Assembly (NCBI GenBank): GCA_902776645.1
Contig: CACYQT010000009.1
Coordinates: 1-64,000, forward strand
Direction: 5' to 3'
Source: an uncultured bacterium
GTDB lineage: Bacteria > Verrucomicrobiota > Lentisphaeria > Oligosphaerales > Oligosphaeraceae
DNA length: 64,000 bases
The notes beneath the pieces are model-generated. The model was not told the DNA's origin. It was given only the letters and a program-made list of their open reading frames with translations, and did not search any database. This document shows, one piece after another, positions 24,850-32,887 of the stretch (the stretch's first letter is position 1; every line of letters starts with the position of its first letter). The translations under genes were made by a program, and so were the position numbers.

Positions 24850-25650
24850 TTATTTCCCTTGTCCGAGTTCGATGGAGCGGCGTCTCGCCGCATCGACGAC
24901 ATCGTCCATGAGCTTGCGGAAATTGGCGGCGGCCATGACGTCCAGCCCGGCGGCCGTCGTGCCTTTCTTGGAAGTGACGGCGTCCCGCAGTTCATCCGGT
25001 GTGCCGAGCTTGCGGCAGAGCATCTCCGCAGATCCTGCAAGTGTCTGGACGGTAAGTTCAAGCGACAATTCAGGGGACAGCCCGGCATGGACGCCCGCGT
25101 CCGCCATCGCCTTCACCATTTCGAAGAAATAGGCGGGGCCGGAGCCGCTGAGCGCCGTGACGGCGTCCAGCTGGTCTTCCGTGACCTGCCGCGCAATGCC
25201 CAGCGAGCCGAGAATCGTCTCGGCGATTTTCGCGCAGGCCGCATCCGCTTGCGCCCCAAGGGCGAAGCAACTGGCGCCCTTGCCAACCATCAGCGGCGTG
25301 TTCGGCATGACGCGGATGATTTTCTCCGTGTGGAACCACGATGACAGCTTGGCGAGCGGAATGCCCGCGCAGATGGAGATGACAAGCGTCCCTTCGCGCA
25401 ACGGCGGCAGCGCGGCGACAGCCTCGGGAGCAACCTGCGGCTTGACGGCCAGAAGAATTGTCTCCGCCTCCTTCACATGAACCGCCGCGTTTTCAACGCA
25501 CTGGATTCCAGTCGTTTTCGTAAACGCCTCCCGCGCAGGTGCGAAAACATCGATCGCGAGAAGCTCCGAAGCGGGATGGATGTTGTGTTTGACGATGCCT
25601 GCCGCGAGCGCGGTGGCCATTTTACCTGCGCCGATGAAGAGGATTTTCAT
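24850..25650 (-). CDS. proC: Pyrroline-5-carboxylate reductase
   Basis: Last enzyme of proline synthesis, reducing 1-pyrroline-5-carboxylate with NAD(P)H in the cytoplasm; 266 residues, the usual length. The Rossmann start MKILFIGAGKMATALAAGI, the VKPQVAPEAV segment, the RVMPNTP motif and the dimer/catalytic region SGSGPAYFFEMVKAMADAG with KGTTAAGLDVM near the end are all present. It is the first gene of a three- or four-gene minus-strand operon. The tRNA terminator lies just upstream, so its promoter must be in the short stretch near 25651-25679. Confidence 0.93.
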   Translation of the reverse strand: MKILFIGAGKMATALAAGIVKHNIHPASELLAIDVFAPAREAFTKTTGIQCVENAAVHVKEAETILLAVKPQVAPEAVAALPPLREGTLVISICAGIPLAKLSSWFHTEKIIRVMPNTPLMVGKGASCFALGAQADAACAKIAETILGSLGIARQVTEDQLDAVTALSGSGPAYFFEMVKAMADAGVHAGLSPELSLELTVQTLAGSAEMLCRKLGTPDELRDAVTSKKGTTAAGLDVMAAANFRKLMDDVVDAARRRSIELGQGK

Positions 25651-25679
25651 GATAAGTGCCTTGTTTGGTAGGGCTTGCG

Positions 25680-25717
25680 AAAAAAAGCCCCGCCAAACTT
25701 CAGCATTTGACGGGGCT
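25680..25717 (-). terminator. Intrinsic terminator of the tRNA-Asn genes
   Basis: Read on the minus strand: AGCCCCGTCAAA, an 8-base loop, TTTGGCGGGGCT, then six T. The stem (25686-25697 with 25706-25717) has one G-T pair. It lies 5 bp beyond the CCA end of the second-transcribed tRNA. Confidence 0.88.
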
Positions 25718-25722
25718 CAAAT

Positions 25723-25797
25723 TGGCTCCGACAGCAGGGCTTGAACCTGCGACCTAGTGGTTAACAGCCACCCGCTCTACCACTGAGCTATGTCGGA
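25723..25797 (-). tRNA. tRNA-Asn (GTT), copy 2 in transcription order
   Basis: A 75-nt cloverleaf including encoded CCA. Acceptor TCCGACA pairs perfectly with TGTCGGA, the D arm is GCTC/GAGC, the anticodon loop CTGTTAA gives anticodon GTT, and the T arm is GCAGG-TTCAAGC-CCTGC. It is identical to the second copy 14 bp away. Confidence 0.96.
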
Positions 25798-25811
25798 ATG
25801 GTAAATCTAAT

Positions 25812-25886
25812 TGGCTCCGACAGCAGGGCTTGAACCTGCGACCTAGTGGTTAACAGCCACCCGCTCTACCACTGAGCTATGTCGGA
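25812..25886 (-). tRNA. tRNA-Asn (GTT), copy 1 in transcription order
   Basis: Same 75-nt sequence as the copy at 25723-25797, with anticodon GTT and encoded CCA. The two genes are in tandem and appear co-transcribed from the candidate promoter at 25914-25941 to the terminator at 25680-25717. asnS, the enzyme that charges this tRNA, lies about 31 kb away. Confidence 0.96.
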
Positions 25887-25913
25887 GTAACGTTCTCAAA
25901 AAGAACATTATTT

Positions 25914-25941
25914 AATGTATAGCGCCTTTGGGATTTTTCAA
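25914..25941 (-). promoter_or_regulatory. Candidate sigma-70-type promoter for the tRNA-Asn pair
   Basis: On the minus strand, TTGAAA (25936-25941) is 16 bp from TACATT (25914-25919), placed 27 bp before the first tRNA. The -10 is imperfect. Confidence 0.4.
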
Positions 25942-25996
25942 GCAGACAGAAAAGTTTTTTGTAAAATGGCTCTAACGGGACACTGATGCACTTCCA

Positions 25997-26485
25997 TCAA
26001 TCCTTCAATCCGACTTCCACTGGCTCCGGATGGAGGACGCGCACCAGATCGGCGGGATCCATTTCCACGCAGAAGCCGCGATGCCCGCCGTTGATGTAGA
26101 TTTTCGGCAGTTCCAAAATGCTTTTTTCGACGTAAATCGGCATCTGGCGGCGGGTTCCGAAGGGCGACGTGCCGCCACAGTGATAGCCGGAATTGTGCTC
26201 CGCCTGGGCGGGTTCGCAGGGCGCGACGGATTTGACGCCCAGATGGCGGGCGAGATTCTTCGTGGAGACGCTCCAGTCGCCGTGCATCAGGATGACGAAC
26301 GGCTTTTTGGCGTCGGTTTCGAAGATAAGCGTCTTGACGGTAAGATGTTCGTCGATTCCCATGACTTCCGCGAGATGGGAGGTTCCGCCTTTGTCAACGT
26401 AATCATAGAGATGCTCTACATAGGGGACCTTGTTGGCTTTGAGCATGCGTGTCGCGCATGTGACAGGGACTTTGGTGAGAAGCAT
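25997..26485 (-). CDS. ybaK: Cys-tRNA(Pro)/Cys-tRNA(Cys) deacylase (YbaK/EbsC)
   Basis: Cytoplasmic trans-editing hydrolase of 162 residues that removes Cys from mischarged tRNA-Pro. Family features are the opening VPVTCATRMLKANKVPYVEHLYDY, the catalytic-Lys region TVKTLIFETDAKKPFVILM, and the hallmark GGTSPFGTRRQMPIYVE followed by YINGGHRGFCVEM. Length is normal. AAAAGGA precedes the ATG by 7 nt. The dus-like gene lies upstream on the same strand, separated by 38 bp that contain short CTAGGATT repeats. Confidence 0.9.
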   Translation of the reverse strand: MLLTKVPVTCATRMLKANKVPYVEHLYDYVDKGGTSHLAEVMGIDEHLTVKTLIFETDAKKPFVILMHGDWSVSTKNLARHLGVKSVAPCEPAQAEHNSGYHCGGTSPFGTRRQMPIYVEKSILELPKIYINGGHRGFCVEMDPADLVRVLHPEPVEVGLKD

Positions 26486-26523
26486 AATAAATTCCTTTTC
26501 TAGTCTTCTAGGATTCTAGGATT

Positions 26524-27519
26524 CTAGAAGGCAATTTCCAGTTTTTCTTGCAGCCATTCGCTGGAAGCTTTTACGGTTTTGCAAGTCGCAAGCTGTTTGA
26601 ACACATCGCTTTCCTCCCCGAACATGGAACGGGCCAAGCGGAGGATGAAGCCGTTGTTCGCCTTCGGGAGGCGGCCCGACTGCGTGGCGATGTCCAGCAG
26701 GAAACACAGCTTGTCGTCCGTCGAAACGGGGGGCTGTCCGAGAATGGCGGCTTCAATGTCGCGGAGGAGGGACGGTCGCGACAGCAGGCCGCGGGCGGCG
26801 GCGATGCCGTCCACGGGGCAGAGTTCCGCGAGGCGGACGGCGTCCTGCGGCGACTGAATGTCTCCGCAGGCAATCAGGACGGAATCCGGAAGGCATTCCC
26901 TTGCAAGGAGAAAGCGCTCCCATCCGTTTTGGACGGGGCGGTACATTTCGCGGACAGTCCGATAGTGCAGGAACACGATATCGGGGGCGGCGGGGCGGAC
27001 GGCCGCGGCGATTCGCGGAAACTCGTCCGGACTGTCGAAACCGATCCGCAACTTGACGCTGAACGGCCGTTCGCCGACGGCTTCGCGGATGGCGCCCAGC
27101 GTCCGCGCGATCCATTCCGGATCGCGAAGCCTTGCGCCGCCGCTGTGGTTTCCGATGACGGTCGGGCTCGGGCATGCACAGTTGAGATCCGCGCATACAG
27201 CTCCTGCCGCCAGCATGCGTCCAGCCGTTCCCGCAAGAAAATCCGTGTTCGTCCCCATCATCTGGGCGATGACGGGAAGTCGTTGATTCATATACGGTTC
27301 AAGATGGTCGTTGATGCGGGCCTGCCGCGGGATTCCCGTGGAGATGCGGATAAACGGCGCATGCCAGCAGCGGACGTATCCGCGGGCGGTCATGGCGGCG
27401 AGGAAGGAGCCTTCCGTCACGCCGTCCATGGGGCCGGGCAGGATACGGCTCGGCAACATGCCTCCGCCGCGAAGCGGAAGCGGTGTAGCCCAGAGCTTGC
27501 AAATATCGGAAGATGCCAT
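26524..27519 (-). CDS. tRNA-dihydrouridine synthase family protein
   Basis: FMN enzyme of 331 residues reducing uridine to dihydrouridine in tRNA. The barrel opens with ILPGPMDGVTEGSFLAAM; the active-site Cys lies in LNCACPSPTV; VKLRIGFDSPDEF and SVLIACGDIQSPQDAV are flavin-site segments. The MDGVTEG opening resembles DusC-type enzymes, but the subclass is not certain. A second ATG (27459, MLPSRILPGPM) gives a shorter start nearer the conserved domain, and no Shine-Dalgarno helps decide. It is followed by ybaK and preceded by a dehydrogenase gene 31 bp away, all on the minus strand. Confidence 0.85.
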   Translation of the reverse strand: MASSDICKLWATPLPLRGGGMLPSRILPGPMDGVTEGSFLAAMTARGYVRCWHAPFIRISTGIPRQARINDHLEPYMNQRLPVIAQMMGTNTDFLAGTAGRMLAAGAVCADLNCACPSPTVIGNHSGGARLRDPEWIARTLGAIREAVGERPFSVKLRIGFDSPDEFPRIAAAVRPAAPDIVFLHYRTVREMYRPVQNGWERFLLARECLPDSVLIACGDIQSPQDAVRLAELCPVDGIAAARGLLSRPSLLRDIEAAILGQPPVSTDDKLCFLLDIATQSGRLPKANNGFILRLARSMFGEESDVFKQLATCKTVKASSEWLQEKLEIAF

Positions 27520-27550
27520 TTAACAGACGGTTGCAAAGAGCTACGGCGCG

Positions 27551-28612
27551 TCAGTGGTCCATCAGCAGGATGGTGCCGAGCGTCGCGTTCGGATTCTCGA
27601 TGTGGGCGCCGACGACGACATCGATATCGCGCAACGGGACGCGATGCGTCGTCAGCTTCTTGACGTCGATCTTCCCTTCGGAGATGAAGCGGAGGGCAAG
27701 TTCCATGTTGGAACGCGTCGTCCAGCGGACAAAGACATCCGGATAGGACGTCTCGCCGATTTCCCATGCGGCGTCATGGTAGCCTGGGCCGGTCCGTGCG
27801 CAGCTGCGGAGGTCGAGATTGCCAAGCCCTGCGCCCCAAGTACTTGTGGCGGGAAGACCGCCGACCAGGCCGATCCGTCCCATGTGATGCGTGTCCGGCG
27901 TGACTTTCATGAGATTCGCGACGTTCTTGATCACCTGCGTGCCGTCTTCGCCGAAGGCCATGACGGCCATGTCGAAGCCGCGCCCATGGGTGAAATCCGC
28001 GCAGGCCTTTTCGCAGCCCGCCGCGTCCTTCGCGCAGATGGTGGCGTCGATGCCCCATTTGGCGGCGATGTCCAGACGGAAATCATGGACGTCGCATCCC
28101 ATGACGTATGCTCCCGCGAGCTGCCCGATCCGCGCGGCGAACTGGCCGACGATCCCCATGCCGACGACGAGCAGATATTCGCCGATTTCCGGCTGCAGCC
28201 GACGGATGGCGTTCAGCGATGTCACGACCAGATGGACGTAGGCGCCCTCTTCCCATGAGACGTTGTCCGGCATGAGGCAGCAGAGCTTCTGCGGGACGAC
28301 GGCGTAATTCGCATGCTGCGCGAAGCCCGCCCCCATGCAGGAGACGCGATCGCCGATCTTGAAATCCGTGACACCTTCGCCCAGAGCGATGACTTCGCCC
28401 GCGTTCTGGTAGCCGAACGGCATCACCTTCGTCGGCTTCAAACTCTTGTCAATGCGTGTTTTCTTCGCTTGCCCAAGCTCCGTTCCGGGGCTGATGAGCG
28501 ACGCATGCACTTTGACGAGCACATGGCCTTTTTTCAGCTCAGGCATGGGCTGGGAGATGACACAGCCGTGCCCCGTGTCGTCCAATGCGCCAATCAATCG
28601 TTGGTTCAACAT
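27551..28612 (-). CDS. Zinc-type alcohol dehydrogenase-like oxidoreductase
   Basis: Medium-chain dehydrogenase/reductase of 353 residues. An N-terminal GroES-like domain (VLVKVHASLISPGTEL, FGYQNAGEVIALGEGV, FKIGDRVSCMGAGFAQHANY) is followed by a Rossmann domain (GEYLLVVGMGIVGQFAARIGQLAGA). The structural zinc Cys cluster of classical ADHs is absent, and the catalytic Cys/His pattern is weak, as in the sugar and bacteriochlorophyllide-type subgroup common in PVC clusters. AAGGAGTGAAC immediately before the ATG at 28612 fixes the start; the frame stays open to 29089, but that part overlaps tmk on the other strand. NAD(P)-dependent oxidation of a sugar or polyol is the likely role. Confidence 0.8.
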   Translation of the reverse strand: MLNQRLIGALDDTGHGCVISQPMPELKKGHVLVKVHASLISPGTELGQAKKTRIDKSLKPTKVMPFGYQNAGEVIALGEGVTDFKIGDRVSCMGAGFAQHANYAVVPQKLCCLMPDNVSWEEGAYVHLVVTSLNAIRRLQPEIGEYLLVVGMGIVGQFAARIGQLAGAYVMGCDVHDFRLDIAAKWGIDATICAKDAAGCEKACADFTHGRGFDMAVMAFGEDGTQVIKNVANLMKVTPDTHHMGRIGLVGGLPATSTWGAGLGNLDLRSCARTGPGYHDAAWEIGETSYPDVFVRWTTRSNMELALRFISEGKIDVKKLTTHRVPLRDIDVVVGAHIENPNATLGTILLMDH

Positions 28613-28775
28613 GTTCACTCCTTGTGATGGTGGATGGTGGTTGAAATCGAATCCTTCCTTATACTTTACATTAAAAAAGGGCGAGTTCAAGGGCGGAAAC
28701 AGTGCGGAATTGTGTCGGGACGGCATTGAGTTGAAGAAAAACTCAAGTATATTAGTGATAGGAGATTTGACGACC

Positions 28776-29453
28776 ATGAAATCAGATGAAGAAACAACCA
28801 TGCCGAAGAAGACGATTGAAAATGGACTGTTTGTAACGTTCGAAGGGCCGGAAGGCTCCGGAAAAACGACGCAGATCAAGATGCTGGCGGAACGGCTGAC
28901 CGAACAGGAATACGAAGTCGTCGTCACGCGGGAGCCTGGCGGCACGATTCTCGGCGAACATATCCGCAAGTTGCTCATAGAGTTCGATGAAGAGGATATC
29001 GCGGATGAGGCGGAGCTGCTGTTGTTCGGCGCATCCCGCGCGCAGCACATGCGCCGCAAGATCCTGCCCTGCCTGAAACGCGGCGGCATCGTCTTGTGCG
29101 ACCGTTTCGTCGATTCGACGACCGCCTACCAGGGGTATGCGCGCAAACTGGACTTCGGCTTCATCCAGAATCTGCATGCGTTTTCGCTGTGCGGCCGCTG
29201 GCCGGATCTGACGTTCGTTCTGGACATCGACGTCGATACCAGCTACCAGCGGATGCACAAGCGGTATGCCAACTCCGCCCCCGTCAACGACCGCATCGAG
29301 GCCGAGAGCCGTGCGTTCCATACCGCTGTGCGGGAAGGATTTCTGGATATCGCGAAGAAAAATCCGGGCCGTGTGAAAGTCATTGACGCGAATCGGCTTC
29401 CGGAAATCATCGCGGCGGATCTCTGGTGGGAGGTCTATCATGCCATTGTCTGA
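28776..29453 (+). CDS. tmk: Thymidylate kinase
   Basis: Cytoplasmic kinase phosphorylating dTMP to dTDP, 225 residues. The P-loop is FEGPEGSGKTTQ, followed by VVTREPGGTILGEHIRKLL, the DR motif in VLCDRFVDSTTAYQGYAR and PDLTFVLDIDVDTSYQRM. The ATG at 28776 has TAGGAG about 11 nt upstream; a second ATG at 28800 (MPKKTIENG) lacks a good site but sits closer to the conserved domain, so the start is uncertain by eight residues. Its 3' end overlaps holB by 14 bp, the common tmk-holB pairing. Confidence 0.92.
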   Translation: MKSDEETTMPKKTIENGLFVTFEGPEGSGKTTQIKMLAERLTEQEYEVVVTREPGGTILGEHIRKLLIEFDEEDIADEAELLLFGASRAQHMRRKILPCLKRGGIVLCDRFVDSTTAYQGYARKLDFGFIQNLHAFSLCGRWPDLTFVLDIDVDTSYQRMHKRYANSAPVNDRIEAESRAFHTAVREGFLDIAKKNPGRVKVIDANRLPEIIAADLWWEVYHAIV

Positions 29454-30486
29454 TTTCAAGGAGTCTTTTCCGTTGCTTTGCAGCCGTTTGGAACAGGCGA
29501 AACGGAACGGTCGCACAGGTCAGGCGTATCTGTTTCTTGGAGACGATCCCGTCTTTCTGGAAAAATTCGCCCTGGCATGGGCGCAAACGGCGGCCTGCAC
29601 GGGAGATACGCCGACGGGAGAGTCCTGCGGCCATTGCCATCCATGCGACCTTTTCCAACGGAACTGCTATCCGGAATGCCTCTTTCTGCGGCCGCAGTCG
29701 AAATCGCGGCAGATCACGGTCGAAGCGATGCGGCAGTTTGAATACGACATCAATCTCGCGGCGACGCCCGGCCTGCTGAAAATCGGCATCATCGTGGAGG
29801 CGGAATGCCTTGGCGAAGAAGCCCAAAACGCGTTCCTGAAGACACTTGAAGAGCCGCCGCCGAACACGTTGCTGCTGCTGCTGACGGTGAATTCGCGAAA
29901 ACTGCTGCCGACCATCCGCTCGCGCTGCCAGACGATTTCGCTGTTGCGGAACCGCCAGAACTACGATCTGGCCGCGCAAAAAGGACTTTTCACGGTCCTG
30001 TCGAAACTGAAACGCGGTGCGGGGGCGGGAATCGGCCTGAAGACCAGCGCGCGAATCACGGCGATGTTCGCGGAACTGCACAAGGATGCCGAAGCGTTGG
30101 CGGAAGAGACGAAGGACCATCGGTGGGACGACACGGAGGACGCGCGCATCAAGAAGCAGCTCGAAGAGGAATACATCGCAAAGATCGAAGCGGAATACGT
30201 CCGCTTGCGCGAATCGATGCTCAGCGCGTTGACGGCGTGGTTCCTGCAGCGCTTTCTCATCTGCCAAGGCGTCAGAAAAGAACTGTTGCCGCATGCTGAA
30301 ATGCTTGAGGCCGAAGAAGATATCTTCACCGCTCCGCCCAAGCCGGAAGAAGCGGAAGAGGACATCCGCCTGGCGGAGGAGCTGACATCCTGCATCAAGG
30401 CGAACGTCGATGAACGGCTTGCGTTGGATGCCTTCTGCCTGACGGTTTCGGAGAAAAAGCCAAAACCTGCCTTCGGCAGAGCCTAA
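29440..30486 (+). CDS. holB: DNA polymerase III delta' subunit (clamp loader)
   Basis: Clamp-loader AAA+ subunit of 348 residues. TGQAYLFLGDDPVFLEKFA occupies the P-loop place without the GKT residues, as expected for the non-ATPase delta' role. The zinc module is CGHCHPCDLFQRNCYPEC, followed by ECLGEEAQNAFLKTLEEPPP and the sensor/SRC motif TIRSRCQTI. GGGAGG lies 6 nt before the ATG, inside the end of tmk. The C-terminal third is highly charged. The stop codon TAA falls inside the first unit of a heptamer array. Confidence 0.9.
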   Translation: MPLSDFKESFPLLCSRLEQAKRNGRTGQAYLFLGDDPVFLEKFALAWAQTAACTGDTPTGESCGHCHPCDLFQRNCYPECLFLRPQSKSRQITVEAMRQFEYDINLAATPGLLKIGIIVEAECLGEEAQNAFLKTLEEPPPNTLLLLLTVNSRKLLPTIRSRCQTISLLRNRQNYDLAAQKGLFTVLSKLKRGAGAGIGLKTSARITAMFAELHKDAEALAEETKDHRWDDTEDARIKKQLEEEYIAKIEAEYVRLRESMLSALTAWFLQRFLICQGVRKELLPHAEMLEAEEDIFTAPPKPEEAEEDIRLAEELTSCIKANVDERLALDAFCLTVSEKKPKPAFGRA

Positions 30487-30508
30487 AGCTTAAAGCCTAA
30501 AGCCTAAA
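30481..30508. repeat. Heptamer array GCYTAAA x4
   Basis: Units GCCTAAA, GCTTAAA, GCCTAAA, GCCTAAA run without gap. The first unit supplies the holB stop codon (TAA at 30484-30486). Confidence 0.7.
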
Positions 30509-30579
30509 GCGAATTGCAACTCATTGCCAATACAGAACTTCCAGAATATTCAGAACATCCAGTCTATCCAGAAGAAAAT

Positions 30580-30819
30580 ATGCCAATCTACGAATACTCC
30601 TGCAAAGAATGCGACCATAAATTCAGCCATCTTCACAAACGTCTCGGCGAAGCGGCGCCGAACTGTCCGAAATGCGGTTCCGCCAATGTGAAGAAACTGT
30701 TCTCAACATTCAGCGCCGCAACGGCTTCCGCCTCGTCCTCCTGCGCGGCGGCGGATGCCTGCCCCCATGCTCAGGAAGGGCATCATTGCTGCCCGGGCTG
30801 CTGCCACCATCACGGTTGA
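30580..30819 (+). CDS. FmdB family zinc ribbon protein
   Basis: Small protein of 79 residues with the FmdB/CxxC_CXXC_SSSS ribbon: MPIYEYSCKECDHKFSH and NCPKCGSANVKKLFSTFS, giving two CxxC knuckles. The tail is rich in Cys and His (CPGCCHHHG) and may also bind metal. Members act as small regulatory or metal-binding proteins; the role is unknown. The frame is open from 30514, but MPIYEY is the invariant family start. The macrodomain gene follows after 18 bp. Confidence 0.85.
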   Translation: MPIYEYSCKECDHKFSHLHKRLGEAAPNCPKCGSANVKKLFSTFSAATASASSSCAAADACPHAQEGHHCCPGCCHHHG

Positions 30820-30837
30820 CCACCATAAGGAAACACC

Positions 30838-31329
30838 ATGGAAATCGAAATCATCCTCGGCGACATCACCAAGCTCGACACGGATGCCATCGTCAACGCC
30901 GCGAATTGCACGCTGCTTGGCGGCGGCGGTGTGGATGGCGCGATTCATCGCGCCGCCGGCCCTGCCTTGCTTAAAGAATGCATCAAAATCGGCGGCGGCA
31001 AGACGGGCGAAGCCTATCTGACTGGTGCCGGGAAACTTCCATGCAAATACGTCATCCACACGCCTGGCCCTGTCTGGCGCGGCGGCAACCATAACGAACC
31101 GCAACTGTTGGAGTCGTGCTACGTCAACAGCCTCAAACGAGCCGCCGAAAAACAGTGCGTCTCCATCGCGTTTCCATGCATTTCCACGGGCGTCTACGGC
31201 TATCCGCATGAAGCGGCGGCGAAAATCTGCCTGGACGTCCTGCGAAACTACCAAGGCGACTATCCGAAAAAAGCCATCGTCTGCTGCTTTTTGGAAGAAG
31301 ACAAACGCATCTACGACAGTCTGTTGTGA
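30838..31329 (+). CDS. Macrodomain protein (O-acetyl-ADP-ribose deacetylase type)
   Basis: Cytoplasmic protein of 163 residues binding ADP-ribose and its derivatives. The MacroD/YmdB pattern is complete: VNAANCTLLGGGGVDGAIH with the catalytic Asn and Asp, RAAGPALL, GEAYLTGAGKLPCKYVIHT and FPCISTGVYGYP. It likely removes O-acetyl from OAADPr or hydrolyses mono-ADP-ribose. AAGGA lies 7-8 nt before the ATG. It follows the FmdB-type gene in the same direction. Confidence 0.92.
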   Translation: MEIEIILGDITKLDTDAIVNAANCTLLGGGGVDGAIHRAAGPALLKECIKIGGGKTGEAYLTGAGKLPCKYVIHTPGPVWRGGNHNEPQLLESCYVNSLKRAAEKQCVSIAFPCISTGVYGYPHEAAAKICLDVLRNYQGDYPKKAIVCCFLEEDKRIYDSLL

Positions 31330-31503
31330 ATCCATCTTCTCGCGTTTTCATGAAGGCCATGCGATTATGTGACCATGACGCATTTTCGAGCTCAATTCGG
31401 TGACTTGACGGTTTTTCATTCGGTGGGTTGACGACTTGACGATTCGTCACATATCATTGCCAAACATGCGCAATATGAAATTGCAACAATAGGAGAATAC
31501 CTC

Positions 31504-32331
31504 ATGGTTACTTTTTCCAACTCATTGACGGTCAATCCAGAAAATGAAAAAGCAAGAAAGCAATTGGAAAAACTATCGGAGGAATATTCTTCGCTTTTGC
31601 TGGATTACGCCCAGATGACCGGTCCGTTGAAGAAGAATCTGGAAACAGAGTACATGATGAAAATCGGACGCAAGGAATATGAACTCTACTCCTTGAATGT
31701 CAGTATCTTGCAAATACGCCGAAAAATCGCCATTCACCAGGCGGCCGTTAACGACGGAAGTTCTATCTCCGAAGAGGAAATAGAGCAAATCATCGCAAAG
31801 GAGTTCGCCGAATACAAGGGAGTGCTGGAAGAGCACCAAAAAGCTATCCAAAAGGCTGAAGAACATTTTGGCACTCCGAAAATGACAGATAAAGAGCATG
31901 AAAAATTGCTAAAACTTTACAAAGGATTGGTGAAAAAGCTTCATCCGGACATTCACCCGAACCTGCCGCCTGCCGCCGCCAATCTTCTCAAATCTGTTAT
32001 CGACGCTTATAAGTCTGCTGATCTCGCGGAGCTTGAATTGCTGAACGACATGGCTAATGACATTCTAAAAGGAAAAGATGTCGATCTTGAAATCCACAAT
32101 TCGCTTGAATTGATGCAGAAGCAAATTGCAAACCTGAAACAGAAAATCTTAGATTTGAAAAACAAAATGAAGACGTTTGAGGAAAAACCACCGTTCTGCT
32201 ATAAAAAATTACTTTATGACTCATCGGCTGTTCTTGCCAAACGGAAGGAACTGGAACAACAAATAGACGAGTATAAATCTGCATTGAGCCAACTGCAAGA
32301 ATTTTATGACGGATTGAGGAGTCAGGCATGA
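31504..32331 (+). CDS. Coiled-coil protein with J-like HPD motif
   Basis: Unrecognised protein of 275 residues, mostly helical. Residues 10-125 are predicted coiled-coil-like; LLKLYKGLVKKLHPDIHPNL (about 135-154) resembles helix II and the HPD tripeptide (147-149) of DnaJ J domains, and NLLKSVIDAYKSADLAEL resembles helix III. A second coiled-coil stretch runs 195-275. The first J helix is not obvious, so this is a J-like rather than a proven J domain. AGGAG lies 8-9 nt before the ATG. It overlaps the HIRAN gene by ATGA (4 bp), so translation is probably coupled. The pair looks more AT-rich than its neighbours, hinting at transfer. Confidence 0.7.
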   Translation: MVTFSNSLTVNPENEKARKQLEKLSEEYSSLLLDYAQMTGPLKKNLETEYMMKIGRKEYELYSLNVSILQIRRKIAIHQAAVNDGSSISEEEIEQIIAKEFAEYKGVLEEHQKAIQKAEEHFGTPKMTDKEHEKLLKLYKGLVKKLHPDIHPNLPPAAANLLKSVIDAYKSADLAELELLNDMANDILKGKDVDLEIHNSLELMQKQIANLKQKILDLKNKMKTFEEKPPFCYKKLLYDSSAVLAKRKELEQQIDEYKSALSQLQEFYDGLRSQA

Positions 32332-32750
32332 CAGAAAAAACGACAAGCGGTGGAGGAATGATTCCTGTAGAGACTTGGGAGAAAATCGTTTCCGCATTCA
32401 GTGGTAGCGGTGGTGGTCTTGTTCCGTTGCCCCATATCCATGAGATTTTCTTGATCGACTGCCGCATTGCGGGAACGACACATGTGGAGGGAATCGACGA
32501 CAAGACAGCGAATATCGACAAAGGCACGTTATTGATGTTTCAACGTGAAAAGGACAATCAATATGACGCCCTCGCCATCCAGATTCTCAACGACAAAAAG
32601 GAGAGAATCGGTTATGTTCCCAAAGCGAAGAATGAAGTCCTTGCCAGACTTATGGATGCAGGAAAACTGATTTTTGGTCGAGTGGAGGAAAAAGAAAAAG
32701 TCGATGACTGGATCAAAATCAGCATCAAAGTATTCATGAAAGATGTCTGA
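32328..32750 (+). CDS. HIRAN domain protein
   Basis: Protein of 140 residues. The N-terminal 35 residues are Gly/Ser-rich; residues about 38-135 form a HIRAN domain: IFLIDCRIAGTTHVEGIDD, GTLLMFQREKDNQYDALAIQ, ERIGYVPKAKNEVLARLMDAG. HIRAN domains bind DNA ends or 3' single-stranded DNA in eukaryotic HLTF and Rad5, and stand-alone forms occur in bacteria with unknown roles. Its ATG overlaps the stop of the J-like gene, implying that the two proteins work together. Confidence 0.85.
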   Translation: MTEKTTSGGGMIPVETWEKIVSAFSGSGGGLVPLPHIHEIFLIDCRIAGTTHVEGIDDKTANIDKGTLLMFQREKDNQYDALAIQILNDKKERIGYVPKAKNEVLARLMDAGKLIFGRVEEKEKVDDWIKISIKVFMKDV

Positions 32751-32887
32751 AAAGACCAATAGATCATAAATAACTTTATATTGATTTAGTTGTTAATCTC
32801 AAACTTGTCACAGGGTAAAAGACATAGAGTTTTCCAATCGCTTTGAATAGCGTCATGCTATCCATCAAGACCAACCATCATGGCTTG

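Noticed and set aside
23828-25132. 434-codon frame on + over U32 and proC
   Set aside because: Antisense to conserved genes with full motifs.
28613-29089. N-terminal extension of the alcohol dehydrogenase-like gene
   Set aside because: It overlaps tmk on the other strand and the ribosome site fixes the start at 28612.
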